Shown piece after piece: positions 17,737-25,213 of a stretch of 64,000 nucleotides of DNA. Position numbers and translations under genes: made by a program. Position 1 is the stretch's first letter, and every line of letters starts with the position of its first letter. The stretch covers positions 92,347-156,346 of the forward strand of contig CAILZI010000213.1 in the NCBI GenBank assembly GCA_903838675.1. Direction: 5' to 3'. This DNA is from an uncultured Verrucomicrobiota bacterium (GTDB taxonomy: Bacteria > Verrucomicrobiota > Verrucomicrobiia > Verrucomicrobiales > Verrucomicrobiaceae). The notes beneath the pieces are model-generated. The model did not search any database. It saw nothing but the letters and a program-made list of their open reading frames with translations, and was not told the origin of the DNA.

Positions 17737-18948
17737 TCAGGTAATGATGGGTGCGATCCAGACCGCGCCGCGATAGAGTTCGCTCTCGCCCGCTCCGTTG
17801 AAGCCGCGCGGATCGCAGATCAGGTGGAGCACGCTTTGCAGAGACTGGCCGTCGAACAAACTGGTGACGGCAGGCTTCAAATCGATGCGCCCTTTGCGCA
17901 GCGGGCGATACGGAAACACCGCCGCGTGCAGATGACCGATCAAAGCCGGACCGTTTGAAAGCGGTCGCAGCAGCGCATCAAAAGCCGTGCCCGGTTTGGC
18001 GATGACGCCCACAATCAATGAGGTCGTGTCGCGAAACGACCGCTCGCTGGTGAACGACAACCACTCCCGAATCTGCGGAAAACTGAAGCGTTCAGCCTCC
18101 GCGCCCGCATTGGACGTGGGAGATTGTCGCAATGTCGCGCCGACGAGACCCGCCGTTTCAGTGACAGCCACCACGACAGCTGCATTTGCGCCGCTGGACT
18201 CCAACGCCATCTGCATCAGCTCGGTGATCCGGATACGGCGGTCCTCATCGTTCGCTTCAAAGCGCAGCAGCGATGTAAAAGTGCCCTGTGCCGACAAGCC
18301 GAGCACGAGATGGCCTTCGGGCACCAGTGCACCTTCGCTGAGCATGAAGTCGGGGCGGCTGGAGCCGTCCGCAGGTTGAAACGCCGCCACCCCTTCGACC
18401 GCCAGCAGTTCACCGCAGCGCGAGGCGCTTTCCGCGAAGTTGCCTCCGAGTGCGCCAATGCCGAGTGCGACCGTAGTTGCCTCAAAGCGCCGTGTCACCG
18501 GCTGCACACTGCTGCCTTGTGCCAGCAGCGCGGGATCACCCACCGCTTCGATTTTCATGCCACCAGCACCGAGCGTGAAAAGTTCATAGGCAGCACTCGG
18601 CGAGGAGATTTTTTTACCATCATCCTCAGTCGCCGCACTCGCGGCGATTTCAGACGTGATCAGCATCTGCAAACCCGAAAGCTCCAGCACGGAGCGCACG
18701 GACACAGACGGACGGATCACACCAAAGAGACCGTTGATGGCGCGCAGCTGCTTGTAGCAGGTCAGCAGCACGCGGATGCCTGCGGAGCTGATGTAGCTCA
18801 CCGCGCTCATGTCCAGATGCAGGCGGTGCTCGCCATCGCGCACCGCAGCAGAGAGTGCGGATTCGACGTGGCCACACCAGTTCGCATCGAGTCGTCCTGC
18901 GAGCTGCAGGATGATCAGATCACCGGAGGTTTGGCGGGAGATTTCCAT
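17737..18948 (-). CDS. STAS-domain protein with a C-terminal domain of unknown function
   Basis: A 403-residue protein. Residues about 1-110 are a STAS domain (DLIILQLAGRLDANWCGHVE, then HLDMSAVSYISSAGIRVLL with the candidate phosphoacceptor Ser). Residues about 120-403 form a soluble domain I do not recognise, with VALGIGALGGNFAESASRCG, VPEGHLVLGLSAQGTF, GPALIGHLHAAVFPYRPL and HLICDPRGFNGAGESELYRG. It lies between the binding-protein and permease genes with 3-bp gaps on both sides. Placement inside the transporter genes suggests that this STAS protein binds the transporter or reports on its activity. Confidence 0.8.
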   Translation of the reverse strand: MEISRQTSGDLIILQLAGRLDANWCGHVESALSAAVRDGEHRLHLDMSAVSYISSAGIRVLLTCYKQLRAINGLFGVIRPSVSVRSVLELSGLQMLITSEIAASAATEDDGKKISSPSAAYELFTLGAGGMKIEAVGDPALLAQGSSVQPVTRRFEATTVALGIGALGGNFAESASRCGELLAVEGVAAFQPADGSSRPDFMLSEGALVPEGHLVLGLSAQGTFTSLLRFEANDEDRRIRITELMQMALESSGANAAVVVAVTETAGLVGATLRQSPTSNAGAEAERFSFPQIREWLSFTSERSFRDTTSLIVGVIAKPGTAFDALLRPLSNGPALIGHLHAAVFPYRPLRKGRIDLKPAVTSLFDGQSLQSVLHLICDPRGFNGAGESELYRGAVWIAPIIT

Positions 18949-18951
18949 TCG

Positions 18952-20937
18952 TCACTTGATCACTTTGTCCACTTCCTTGAGCAATTCAGGCGGCAGCGTC
19001 ATGCCCACGGCTGCGGCATTCGCCGGGCTGGCGCTGTAAAACAAACGCGGCGGCAGAACGAAAGGCATTTTAGAAGGGTCCTCGCCCCGGATCACGCGCT
19101 CGAGCATCTCGACCGTGACCTCGCCGCAGTTGTGGTAATCACGCCCCAGCGAGATCGGCGCACCCAGCGGCACCGTGGTGCTGTTCAGGCTGATCAGCGG
19201 CTTCTGCGTCTGTCGCGCGGCCTTGGTGATCGCATTGAATCCCGTGCTGCTCAGGTTGTCGGAAATCTGCACGATGGCGTCAATTGGTCGCGAAACGAGC
19301 GAGAGGGAGGCATCAGACAGATCGCTGGAAGTATTCACCGCGACACATTCAAGAGTGAGACCACGTTCCTTGCAGAGCTTTTCAAACGACTCCTTCAAAT
19401 CCACCGAGTTCGCTTCCGCAGGGCAGAACAGCGTGCCAAGCCGCTTGTACTGCGGGAAGTACTTTTGGATCATCGTCAGCGCCTCGACCACGGGTGCGAG
19501 CACGGAGACTCCGGTCACGTTTGGCTTATGATCCGTGTAGCTCTTGCCCGCACCTGCCACAACGGGATTGGCAATGACGGAAAACACGATGGGCCGGTCG
19601 CGAATTTTTTGCAGCGCCGACTGCAATGTTGGTGTGGAGAGCGGCACCACGATGTCGGCGTTCTCGGTGAGCACCGCATCAAAGATGCCGTTGAGCGAGG
19701 CGATGTCTCCCTGCGCGCTGTGATAGCTGATCGTGTAGTCCTTGCCCTCCACCAGCTTGCTGCGTTTCCACGCCACCTTCATGCCTGCCAGCGTGTCCTC
19801 AGACGGGCCGGACTCGATGTAGTTCACAATCGCGATCTTCCACTTCTTGCCCGAGGGATTCGGTGCTGCCACCACGGCCTTCGTCTGCTCTGCACCCGCA
19901 TCATCAATGAGGAGATTCGCACGCTTTCGCAGCTCGTCAGAGATCTGCCAGGGAGTTTGCAGGTCCTTCGTGACCGGAAGGTTCACCGCCAACATTTCCG
20001 GCATCACGTTTGTAATTGGCACATCCGCCGGTTTGCGTCCATTGAGAATCTCTCCCGCGAGATTCCCTGCGAGGCGGCCCACCTCGGGGTAATCCGCACC
20101 GAGATCAAAGAGCGATCCCTTCTTCACATTCGGCGGAATGACGGTGAACACCGGAATGCGCCCCTTCTTCGCGGTGGAAATCAAACTGTCCGCCGCAGTC
20201 ATCACCGTGACATCACCGCCCATCCACAGCGCGTCCGCACCGCGTGCCACCAGCGCTCCTGCGGCTTCCGCAACACCGGAGGAATTGTCCACCGTCGATT
20301 CCATCAGATCGATGCCGAGTTCCGCACACACCTTTCGCGCCACCTTCACCTGCGCCTCAGAATTCGCCTCCGCCGCATTCCACACGACGCCCACCTTTTT
20401 CAGCGTAGGATTCATCTCCCGTGCGATTTTAAAGGCCTGCGGAATCGGCTGCATCGTGCCAAAACCCGCGAGATGCGCCGGGTGTTCGAGCGGCTTCGTC
20501 ATGCTCACACCAACACCCGCTACGGATGGATCCGACACCAGCGCAAACACATGTGGCGTCCCACCCGCCTTGTTCGCATTCGCCACCGCCTGCAGCGATA
20601 CCGTGCTGATCGTCATCAGCAAATCGTAGCCGCCTCCGGCCATTTCCTTCGCGATTGTCTGCGATACCGCATTGTCACCCTCGGCATTGTAGATCTTCAG
20701 TTCGAGATTTTTGCCCTGCTCCCAGCCTTTCTCCTTCAGTCCCACGATCATCCCTGCGCGTCCCTGATCAAGAATCGTCTGCGAGGCATGCTGCAGCAGC
20801 GCCACACGCATGGTGCGGCCCGACTTCGAAGCCGCAGCTGTTTTGACGCGCGATCCGAGGTCAGACAGCAGCAGCACGGCCGCAGCGGCCATGATCAGGA
20901 AGATGCCCAGCAGGAGTCGTCGCAGAGAGTGAACCAT
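18952..20937 (-). CDS. Membrane-anchored ABC substrate-binding protein with two tandem TrpX-like domains
   Basis: A 661-residue protein, about twice the size of a normal COG2984 binding protein. An N-terminal membrane segment (LLGIFLIMAAAAVLLL) is followed by one ABC_sub_bind domain (about 44-340: RVALLQHASQTILDQGRAGM, KKVGVVWNAAEANSEAQVKV) and a second (about 366-655: KIAIVNYIESGPSEDTLAGM, KRLGTLFCPAEANSVDLKES). The two halves are clearly homologous to each other. The leader lacks a lipobox Cys, so it is probably an uncleaved anchor facing the periplasm. It is the first gene of the operon, so the promoter should lie in the 95 bp before 21033. Confidence 0.9.
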   Translation of the reverse strand: MVHSLRRLLLGIFLIMAAAAVLLLSDLGSRVKTAAASKSGRTMRVALLQHASQTILDQGRAGMIVGLKEKGWEQGKNLELKIYNAEGDNAVSQTIAKEMAGGGYDLLMTISTVSLQAVANANKAGGTPHVFALVSDPSVAGVGVSMTKPLEHPAHLAGFGTMQPIPQAFKIAREMNPTLKKVGVVWNAAEANSEAQVKVARKVCAELGIDLMESTVDNSSGVAEAAGALVARGADALWMGGDVTVMTAADSLISTAKKGRIPVFTVIPPNVKKGSLFDLGADYPEVGRLAGNLAGEILNGRKPADVPITNVMPEMLAVNLPVTKDLQTPWQISDELRKRANLLIDDAGAEQTKAVVAAPNPSGKKWKIAIVNYIESGPSEDTLAGMKVAWKRSKLVEGKDYTISYHSAQGDIASLNGIFDAVLTENADIVVPLSTPTLQSALQKIRDRPIVFSVIANPVVAGAGKSYTDHKPNVTGVSVLAPVVEALTMIQKYFPQYKRLGTLFCPAEANSVDLKESFEKLCKERGLTLECVAVNTSSDLSDASLSLVSRPIDAIVQISDNLSSTGFNAITKAARQTQKPLISLNSTTVPLGAPISLGRDYHNCGEVTVEMLERVIRGEDPSKMPFVLPPRLFYSASPANAAAVGMTLPPELLKEVDKVIK

Positions 20938-21032
20938 CGACTCTCACCAAGAGCAGGAAGCAGGCGCAGATCAACGGCATTTCATGGTTCTGGCTTGTAT
21001 GGTCAGGTCCGGCACTTGCGTTTTAGGCAGCC

Positions 21033-22193
21033 ATGAAACGCATTTTCACTTTGCTCACCTTGCTGACGGTTCGCTGCCTCGCCGATGATCCCGTCGCTGC
21101 ATGGTCCAAAGACGTCACGATCAAGCTCGTCTCCTCCATCGAAGGCCGTCACACCACGCACAGCTACTACCTCACCAACCCCGAAAGCCCTAACGGCACT
21201 CATGTGCTCTTCTTCACCTCCACAGATCCTCAGGGCCATCTCGGCGAGGTGCGCATGATCGAGCGTGCCACCGGAAAGGAAACCGTCCTGGCTGACAACA
21301 TCCAAACCGAGGACGCCCACCGCGTCGCCTGCCAGCAGTGGCTCTCCGGCGGCAAGCGCGTGGCCTACCACGAAGTCATCGACAAAAAATGGCGCGTGGT
21401 CGTCGTGGACGTCGCCACCCTCGCCAAGACCATCGTCGCCGAAAACCATCAAGTCGGCTTCGGCAGACCCGAAGGCGACCTCGTTCCCATGTACGGCTGC
21501 CACTGGAATCCTGGTCCGTATCGCGACCTCGAAGTCTGGGACGCCTCCACCGGCAAGACCACCACCTACGCCAAGATCTCCGAGGTGGAAGCCAAGTATG
21601 GCGACTGGCTGCAGAAGGAGTTCGCCGGCAAGCCCTGCTCCGTCTTCTTCCCCGTGCTCAGCCCCGACATGAAGCGCGTGTTTTTCAAAGTCGCAGCAGG
21701 GAATGGTGGGGACGACTTCATGTCCAAGGCCGCCAGCCATCGCCAGGGCACCGTCGTCCATGACTTTGAAAAAGCCGCCTGCGTCTGGCAGCGCAACCAG
21801 TGGGGCCACCCGGCCTGGACACCCGACTCCAATCACATCTTTGAAGCCGGAAACATCAGCTTCGACATCGCCGAAAACCCCGCCAAATACACCCGCCTCA
21901 AAGATGTCCCCGTGCTCAGCGGCACGCATCCTTCCGTGAGTCCGGATGGCACCCTCATGGTCACCGATGGCCTCAGCCGCAATGTCGGCGGCAAAGGCGA
22001 TGAGTGGGGCATTCAGGTGGCAGACATGAGGGGCGGCAAATGGGTGCTGCTGCACAGCTTTGCTCAAAATGGCGGCGCCAAATCCTGGCGCCGCAATCAC
22101 CCGCATCCCGCCTTCAGCGCAGACGGCAAACGCATCTACTACAACGTCAGCGACGGCCCCTTCACCCGCCTGATGGTGGCGGAACGCCCGTAA
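21033..22193 (+). CDS. Secreted beta-propeller protein resembling oligogalacturonate lyase (PL22)
   Basis: A 386-residue protein with a short signal peptide (RIFTLLTLLTVRCLA). It contains repeated propeller blades ending in patterns such as GKRVAYHEVIDKKWRVVVVD, DMKRVFFKVA, HPSVSPDGTLMVTDGL and HPHPAFSADGKRIYYN. The early RHTTHSYYLT..SPNGTHVLF and the closing NHPHP..SADG..YYN recall PL22 oligogalacturonate lyases, where His residues hold the catalytic metal. That match is by eye and the activity could differ. The gene is divergent from the ABC operon and shares its promoter region. Confidence 0.6.
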   Translation: MKRIFTLLTLLTVRCLADDPVAAWSKDVTIKLVSSIEGRHTTHSYYLTNPESPNGTHVLFFTSTDPQGHLGEVRMIERATGKETVLADNIQTEDAHRVACQQWLSGGKRVAYHEVIDKKWRVVVVDVATLAKTIVAENHQVGFGRPEGDLVPMYGCHWNPGPYRDLEVWDASTGKTTTYAKISEVEAKYGDWLQKEFAGKPCSVFFPVLSPDMKRVFFKVAAGNGGDDFMSKAASHRQGTVVHDFEKAACVWQRNQWGHPAWTPDSNHIFEAGNISFDIAENPAKYTRLKDVPVLSGTHPSVSPDGTLMVTDGLSRNVGGKGDEWGIQVADMRGGKWVLLHSFAQNGGAKSWRRNHPHPAFSADGKRIYYNVSDGPFTRLMVAERP

Positions 22194-22209
22194 GCTCCGG
22201 CGCCCTGAT

Positions 22210-23034
22210 TCATCGGCTGCCCGGAAACGCATTCGCATTGTCTCGCGCCTGCTGTTCCTTGCGCAGCTCGGCCTTCACCCGGGCTTCATCTTCGTCAAAC
22301 ACCGCCAGCCCAATGACTCCGACGTTGCTTGCTCCTCCGCTCCCTGCGGCCTTCGAGCGCGCCACACTGCCAAACACAAACGATCTCACCGTTGTGCTGT
22401 CTTTGCGGAAGCCGTCGACATTGTATACCTCTTTGGGTTCCAGCACGAATCCACGCTGTTTGGGGCTCGCCGCTTTTCCCGAGATGACGTTCAGACCGTC
22501 CACACTCAAAACAATCTCCAGGCGTTTTTTAGAGCGGTTTTCCAGCGTGACTTCGTAGTGGCTGCCGTTTTGCCCGATAATGACGCGTTTCCCGTTGACG
22601 TCATAGTGGGGGAAGACGTCGCCATAGTGCACGAGGCCTACTTTCAGGCGTTCTCCGGCCGCAGGAAACAAGCCGCTGCGTTTGCTCACGCTGCCACCCA
22701 TGACTTCCGCCATGGTCTTCGCTCCCGCTTCATCATTGTAATGAAACGACTCCACAGCATCCGGCGTGTCAGACTTGCGAATCAAGCGGGCGTCCTGCAA
22801 AACCGAGTATTGCTCTCGTCCTGCAGAGGTGCCAAGACCCGGACGGTCTTGGATGCGGGTGGATGCAGTGTCGTTGGACCGGAAAGATCCAGATTCATAG
22901 TCTCTGGAAGATACAGGCGCATGCATAGCCGGCGGGCAAGGAGCCGGAGCATTCGTGGCGCATGACGCCATCAACGTGACGACCAGTGAAACAGAGCAAA
23001 CAGCAAACGAACGGAGGAGTTGGGCTGGGTTCAT
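22210..23034 (-). CDS. Putative lipoprotein, likely target of the adjacent BlaI repressor
   Basis: A 274-residue protein with a lipoprotein-type leader (SLVVTLMASC, Cys at about residue 25), so it is probably membrane-anchored. The middle has HYGDVFPHYDVNGKRVIIGQ and HYEVTLENRSKKRLEIVLSV, a beta-sandwich-like segment; the end is charged and helical. The function is unknown. The start codon directly abuts an AAATGC-N10-GCATTT inverted repeat, and the gene is divergent from a BlaI-type repressor, so repression by that protein is likely. No Shine-Dalgarno is visible before the ATG; a leaderless transcript is possible. Confidence 0.7.
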   Translation of the reverse strand: MNPAQLLRSFAVCSVSLVVTLMASCATNAPAPCPPAMHAPVSSRDYESGSFRSNDTASTRIQDRPGLGTSAGREQYSVLQDARLIRKSDTPDAVESFHYNDEAGAKTMAEVMGGSVSKRSGLFPAAGERLKVGLVHYGDVFPHYDVNGKRVIIGQNGSHYEVTLENRSKKRLEIVLSVDGLNVISGKAASPKQRGFVLEPKEVYNVDGFRKDSTTVRSFVFGSVARSKAAGSGGASNVGVIGLAVFDEDEARVKAELRKEQQARDNANAFPGSR

Positions 23035-23174
23035 AAATGCAGAAATATCAGCATTTGGAATTCTGGCAAGACCAAATGCTGGAAAATATGCATTTAATAC
23101 CTGCGCTTTTCAGGAGGCGCCGCGTAGTGATCTGTCTCACTCCGCCCTTGCGCTCCTCCTCAAATGCAGCATTT
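23035..23174. promoter_or_regulatory. Array of AAATGC/GCATTT inverted repeats between the lipoprotein gene and blaI-like gene
   Basis: Two copies of AAATGC-N10-GCATTT occur at 23035-23056 and 23074-23095. A compact AAATGC-A-GCATTT palindrome occurs at 23162-23174. The inner arms also pair as AGCATTTGG-N13-CCAAATGCT (23050-23080). All sites lie in the divergent promoter region or just before the repressor start. They are natural candidates for the operator of the BlaI-type protein encoded at 23182, although the classic BlaI TACA..TGTA core is absent. Confidence 0.7.
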
Positions 23175-23181
23175 TCAGCAC

Positions 23182-23562
23182 ATGGCAGTTAAAGACGATC
23201 AACTCTCCAAACGCGAGCGCCAGGCGATGGACATTGTCTATCGCTTGGGCAAGGCGACCGCCGAGGAGATCCAGGAGGAAATGCCCGATCAGCCTTCCTA
23301 CTCCGCTGTGCGCGCACTCCTGAGCATCCTCGTTGGCAAGAAGCTGCTCAAGCACACACGTGAGTCCCGCCGCTATGTGTATGAGCTCGCCATCTCGCGT
23401 GAAAAAGCGCGGGACACCGCGCTGCGAAAACTCATGCGCACGTTTTTCGATGGCTCCCCCGGCAAGCTGATGGCCTCCTTGCTGGATGCCAAAGACCGCA
23501 AGCTGCCGCCGGAGGAAGTCGCCGCCATCCGGAAATTGCTCGACGAGCAGTCGCCTTCCTGA
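23182..23562 (+). CDS. BlaI/MecI/CopY-type transcriptional repressor
   Basis: A 126-residue winged-helix protein of the BlaI/MecI family: LSKRERQAMDIVYRLGKATA, then the recognition-helix region PSYSAVRALLSILVGKKLL and the wing HTRESRRYVYELAIS. The C-terminal half (FFDGSPGKLMASLL) is the dimerisation part. The ATG at 23182 is chosen because the alternative ATG six codons earlier lies inside a 13-bp palindrome that looks like the autoregulatory operator. It is followed after 17 bp by an M56 peptidase gene, the usual BlaI-BlaR1 arrangement. The family is inactivated by proteolysis through BlaR1. Confidence 0.9.
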   Translation: MAVKDDQLSKRERQAMDIVYRLGKATAEEIQEEMPDQPSYSAVRALLSILVGKKLLKHTRESRRYVYELAISREKARDTALRKLMRTFFDGSPGKLMASLLDAKDRKLPPEEVAAIRKLLDEQSPS

Positions 23563-23579
23563 TCCACTCCAACCACGTC

Positions 23580-24518
23580 ATGACAGCCTGCATCGCCATC
23601 GCTCTCAAAGCCACTTTGTGGGCCGTCCTCATGAGCGTCGCCGCGCTCGTGGTGCCGGCACAGCATCCGCAGGTGCGTCGTCGTTTGGCCCTGCTGGGCA
23701 TGTGGGGTCTATGGGTGCTTCCTTGGCTTCCTTTGCCAATTCCCAGTCTCCCAACGACTTCGATTCCTGCGGTGACAAATATCACCACTCAGTCAGGTCT
23801 CTGGTGGCCGCTGCTGACTGCGGTCTGGGCATTGGGCAGTGTCATTCTGTTGCTGCGTGTCATGCGCGACGTCATCGGCATCCTGCGGCTTGTGCGTCAT
23901 GCCCAGAAGTCCACGCTGAATCCAGATGGCGCTGTCGAAGTTCGCTTCACAGCAGAAATCGAAGGCCCATGCATGACCGGCTGGCTGCGTCCCTGCGTGT
24001 TGCTCCCTCTATCCGCAGCCTCCTGGCCTGAGGGTACGCTCCGTGCCACCCTGCGTCATGAGTGTCAGCATGCGCGGCAGATGGATGGACTGCACCGTTT
24101 CTGCGCCGCCCTCGTCCGCGCCGCCTTCTGGTGGAATCCTGCCATGCATGTAATGTGCGGCATCTACGAGGCCGAGTCCGAAGTCTGCTGTGACGAAGTG
24201 GCTGCCACAGCCTGCAGCCGTCGTGAATATGGAGAAATGCTCCTGGCCCATGCCACGCAGATGCCGCAGCCTGCATTCGCCATGGCCTTTGCCCGTCGCT
24301 CCGGCCTGCGCGTCCGCATTCAGCGCCTGTTTGAAACCCGCCGCGATTCACAGTGGCTGCTCTCCGCACGCTGGCTGGCTGCATTGGCTCTCATCCTCAG
24401 CGCCGCTGTCCTCATGGCCTCCATCCGTGTGACGCCGCCAGAGCTTGCCCAGGGAATTCGGCTCAAACAAGAAGCGCAGCTTCGTTTGCATGCAGATCCG
24501 TTTCCTGGCACTCCTTGA
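23580..24518 (+). CDS. M56-family (BlaR1-like) membrane metallopeptidase, short form
   Basis: A 312-residue protein with three or four membrane segments in the first 110 residues and one near the end (WLAALALILSAAVLMASI). The peptidase motif HECQH (HExxH) is at residues 160-164 and a downstream EAESEVCCDEVAA supplies the likely third ligand. BlaR1 of Staphylococcus is about 600 residues and carries a C-terminal penicillin-binding sensor. Here the chain stops about 30 residues after the last membrane segment, so no sensor domain is present. The signal must come from another partner. It probably cleaves the BlaI-type repressor encoded just upstream. Confidence 0.85.
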   Translation: MTACIAIALKATLWAVLMSVAALVVPAQHPQVRRRLALLGMWGLWVLPWLPLPIPSLPTTSIPAVTNITTQSGLWWPLLTAVWALGSVILLLRVMRDVIGILRLVRHAQKSTLNPDGAVEVRFTAEIEGPCMTGWLRPCVLLPLSAASWPEGTLRATLRHECQHARQMDGLHRFCAALVRAAFWWNPAMHVMCGIYEAESEVCCDEVAATACSRREYGEMLLAHATQMPQPAFAMAFARRSGLRVRIQRLFETRRDSQWLLSARWLAALALILSAAVLMASIRVTPPELAQGIRLKQEAQLRLHADPFPGTP

Positions 24519-24574
24519 TCATCTCTGCCGCACCGCTCTTGCCCTGAGCCCCATTGCCTGCTGTGTTACCACGC

Positions 24575-25213
24575 ATGACCCGTGGCAGCCGCTCTCTCAT
24601 CCTCCTGACGCTCCTCATCCTCACGGGAATCATCCTGCCCTTCATCATCTGGGGCGCGCAGTTTGATCAAACCTTGAGCCTCAAGGGGGCGCGTCAGTGG
24701 ATGGAAGGCTACGGCACATGGGCCTGGGCCGCAGGCATCGTTCTGCTCGTGGCAGACATCGTGCTGCCGGTGCCTTCCACCGTCGTCATGTCGGCGCTGG
24801 GCTGGATGTACGGCTGGTGGCTTGGCGGCCTCATCAGTGCAGCCGGTTCGATGCTCTCCGGCATCATCGCCTACGCTGCCTGCCGCTGGCTGGGTCGTGG
24901 TGCGGCGCGCTGGATCGCCGGTGCCGAGGGCCTGCGCAAAGGCGAGGAAATCTTCGAGCAGCGCGGCGGCTGGCTCGTGGCGCTCTCTCGCTGGATGCCA
25001 GTTCTTCCGGAGGCCGTGGCCTGCCTCGCAGGACTTTCCAGCATGCGCTGGCGGTTGTTCCTGCCCGCCCTGGCCTGCGGCTCCGTCCCCACGGGCTTTG
25101 TGTTCGCCGCCATCGGTCATCTCGGCCAAAGCGAACCCGCATGGGCCTTTGCTTTGAGTGCCATCGTTCCCATCCTGCTCTGGCTGGGCGCGGCACGGGT
25201 GCTGAAGCGCTAG
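24575..25213 (+). CDS. VTT-domain (TVP38/TMEM64-type) membrane protein
   Basis: A 212-residue inner-membrane protein of the DedA/VTT superfamily. Typical features are a first long hydrophobic segment, the re-entrant region LPVPSTVVMSALGWMYGWW, then AAGSMLSGIIAYAACRWLGR and the second re-entrant region with SRWMPVLPEAVACLAGLS. Related proteins act in lipid scrambling or membrane homeostasis; the role here is not known. The ATG at 24575 is preferred over an upstream TTG. Its last four bases overlap the end of the convergent glycosidase-glycosyltransferase gene. Confidence 0.85.
   Translation: MTRGSRSLILLTLLILTGIILPFIIWGAQFDQTLSLKGARQWMEGYGTWAWAAGIVLLVADIVLPVPSTVVMSALGWMYGWWLGGLISAAGSMLSGIIAYAACRWLGRGAARWIAGAEGLRKGEEIFEQRGGWLVALSRWMPVLPEAVACLAGLSSMRWRLFLPALACGSVPTGFVFAAIGHLGQSEPAWAFALSAIVPILLWLGAARVLKR

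Noticed and set aside
18124..21036. A 970-codon open frame on the + strand opposite the binding-protein and STAS genes
   Set aside because: It is a high-GC mirror of the real minus-strand genes: rich in Arg/His, without domains, and the minus strand encodes clear ABC and STAS proteins.
21003..22238. A 411-codon open frame on the minus strand opposite the beta-propeller gene
   Set aside because: It mirrors the propeller gene, which has a signal peptide and blade repeats; the minus frame is a Gly/Ala/Val-rich shadow.
23580..24518. Calling the M56 protein a true beta-lactam sensor (BlaR1)
   Set aside because: The penicillin-binding domain is absent; the protein ends about 30 residues after the last membrane helix.
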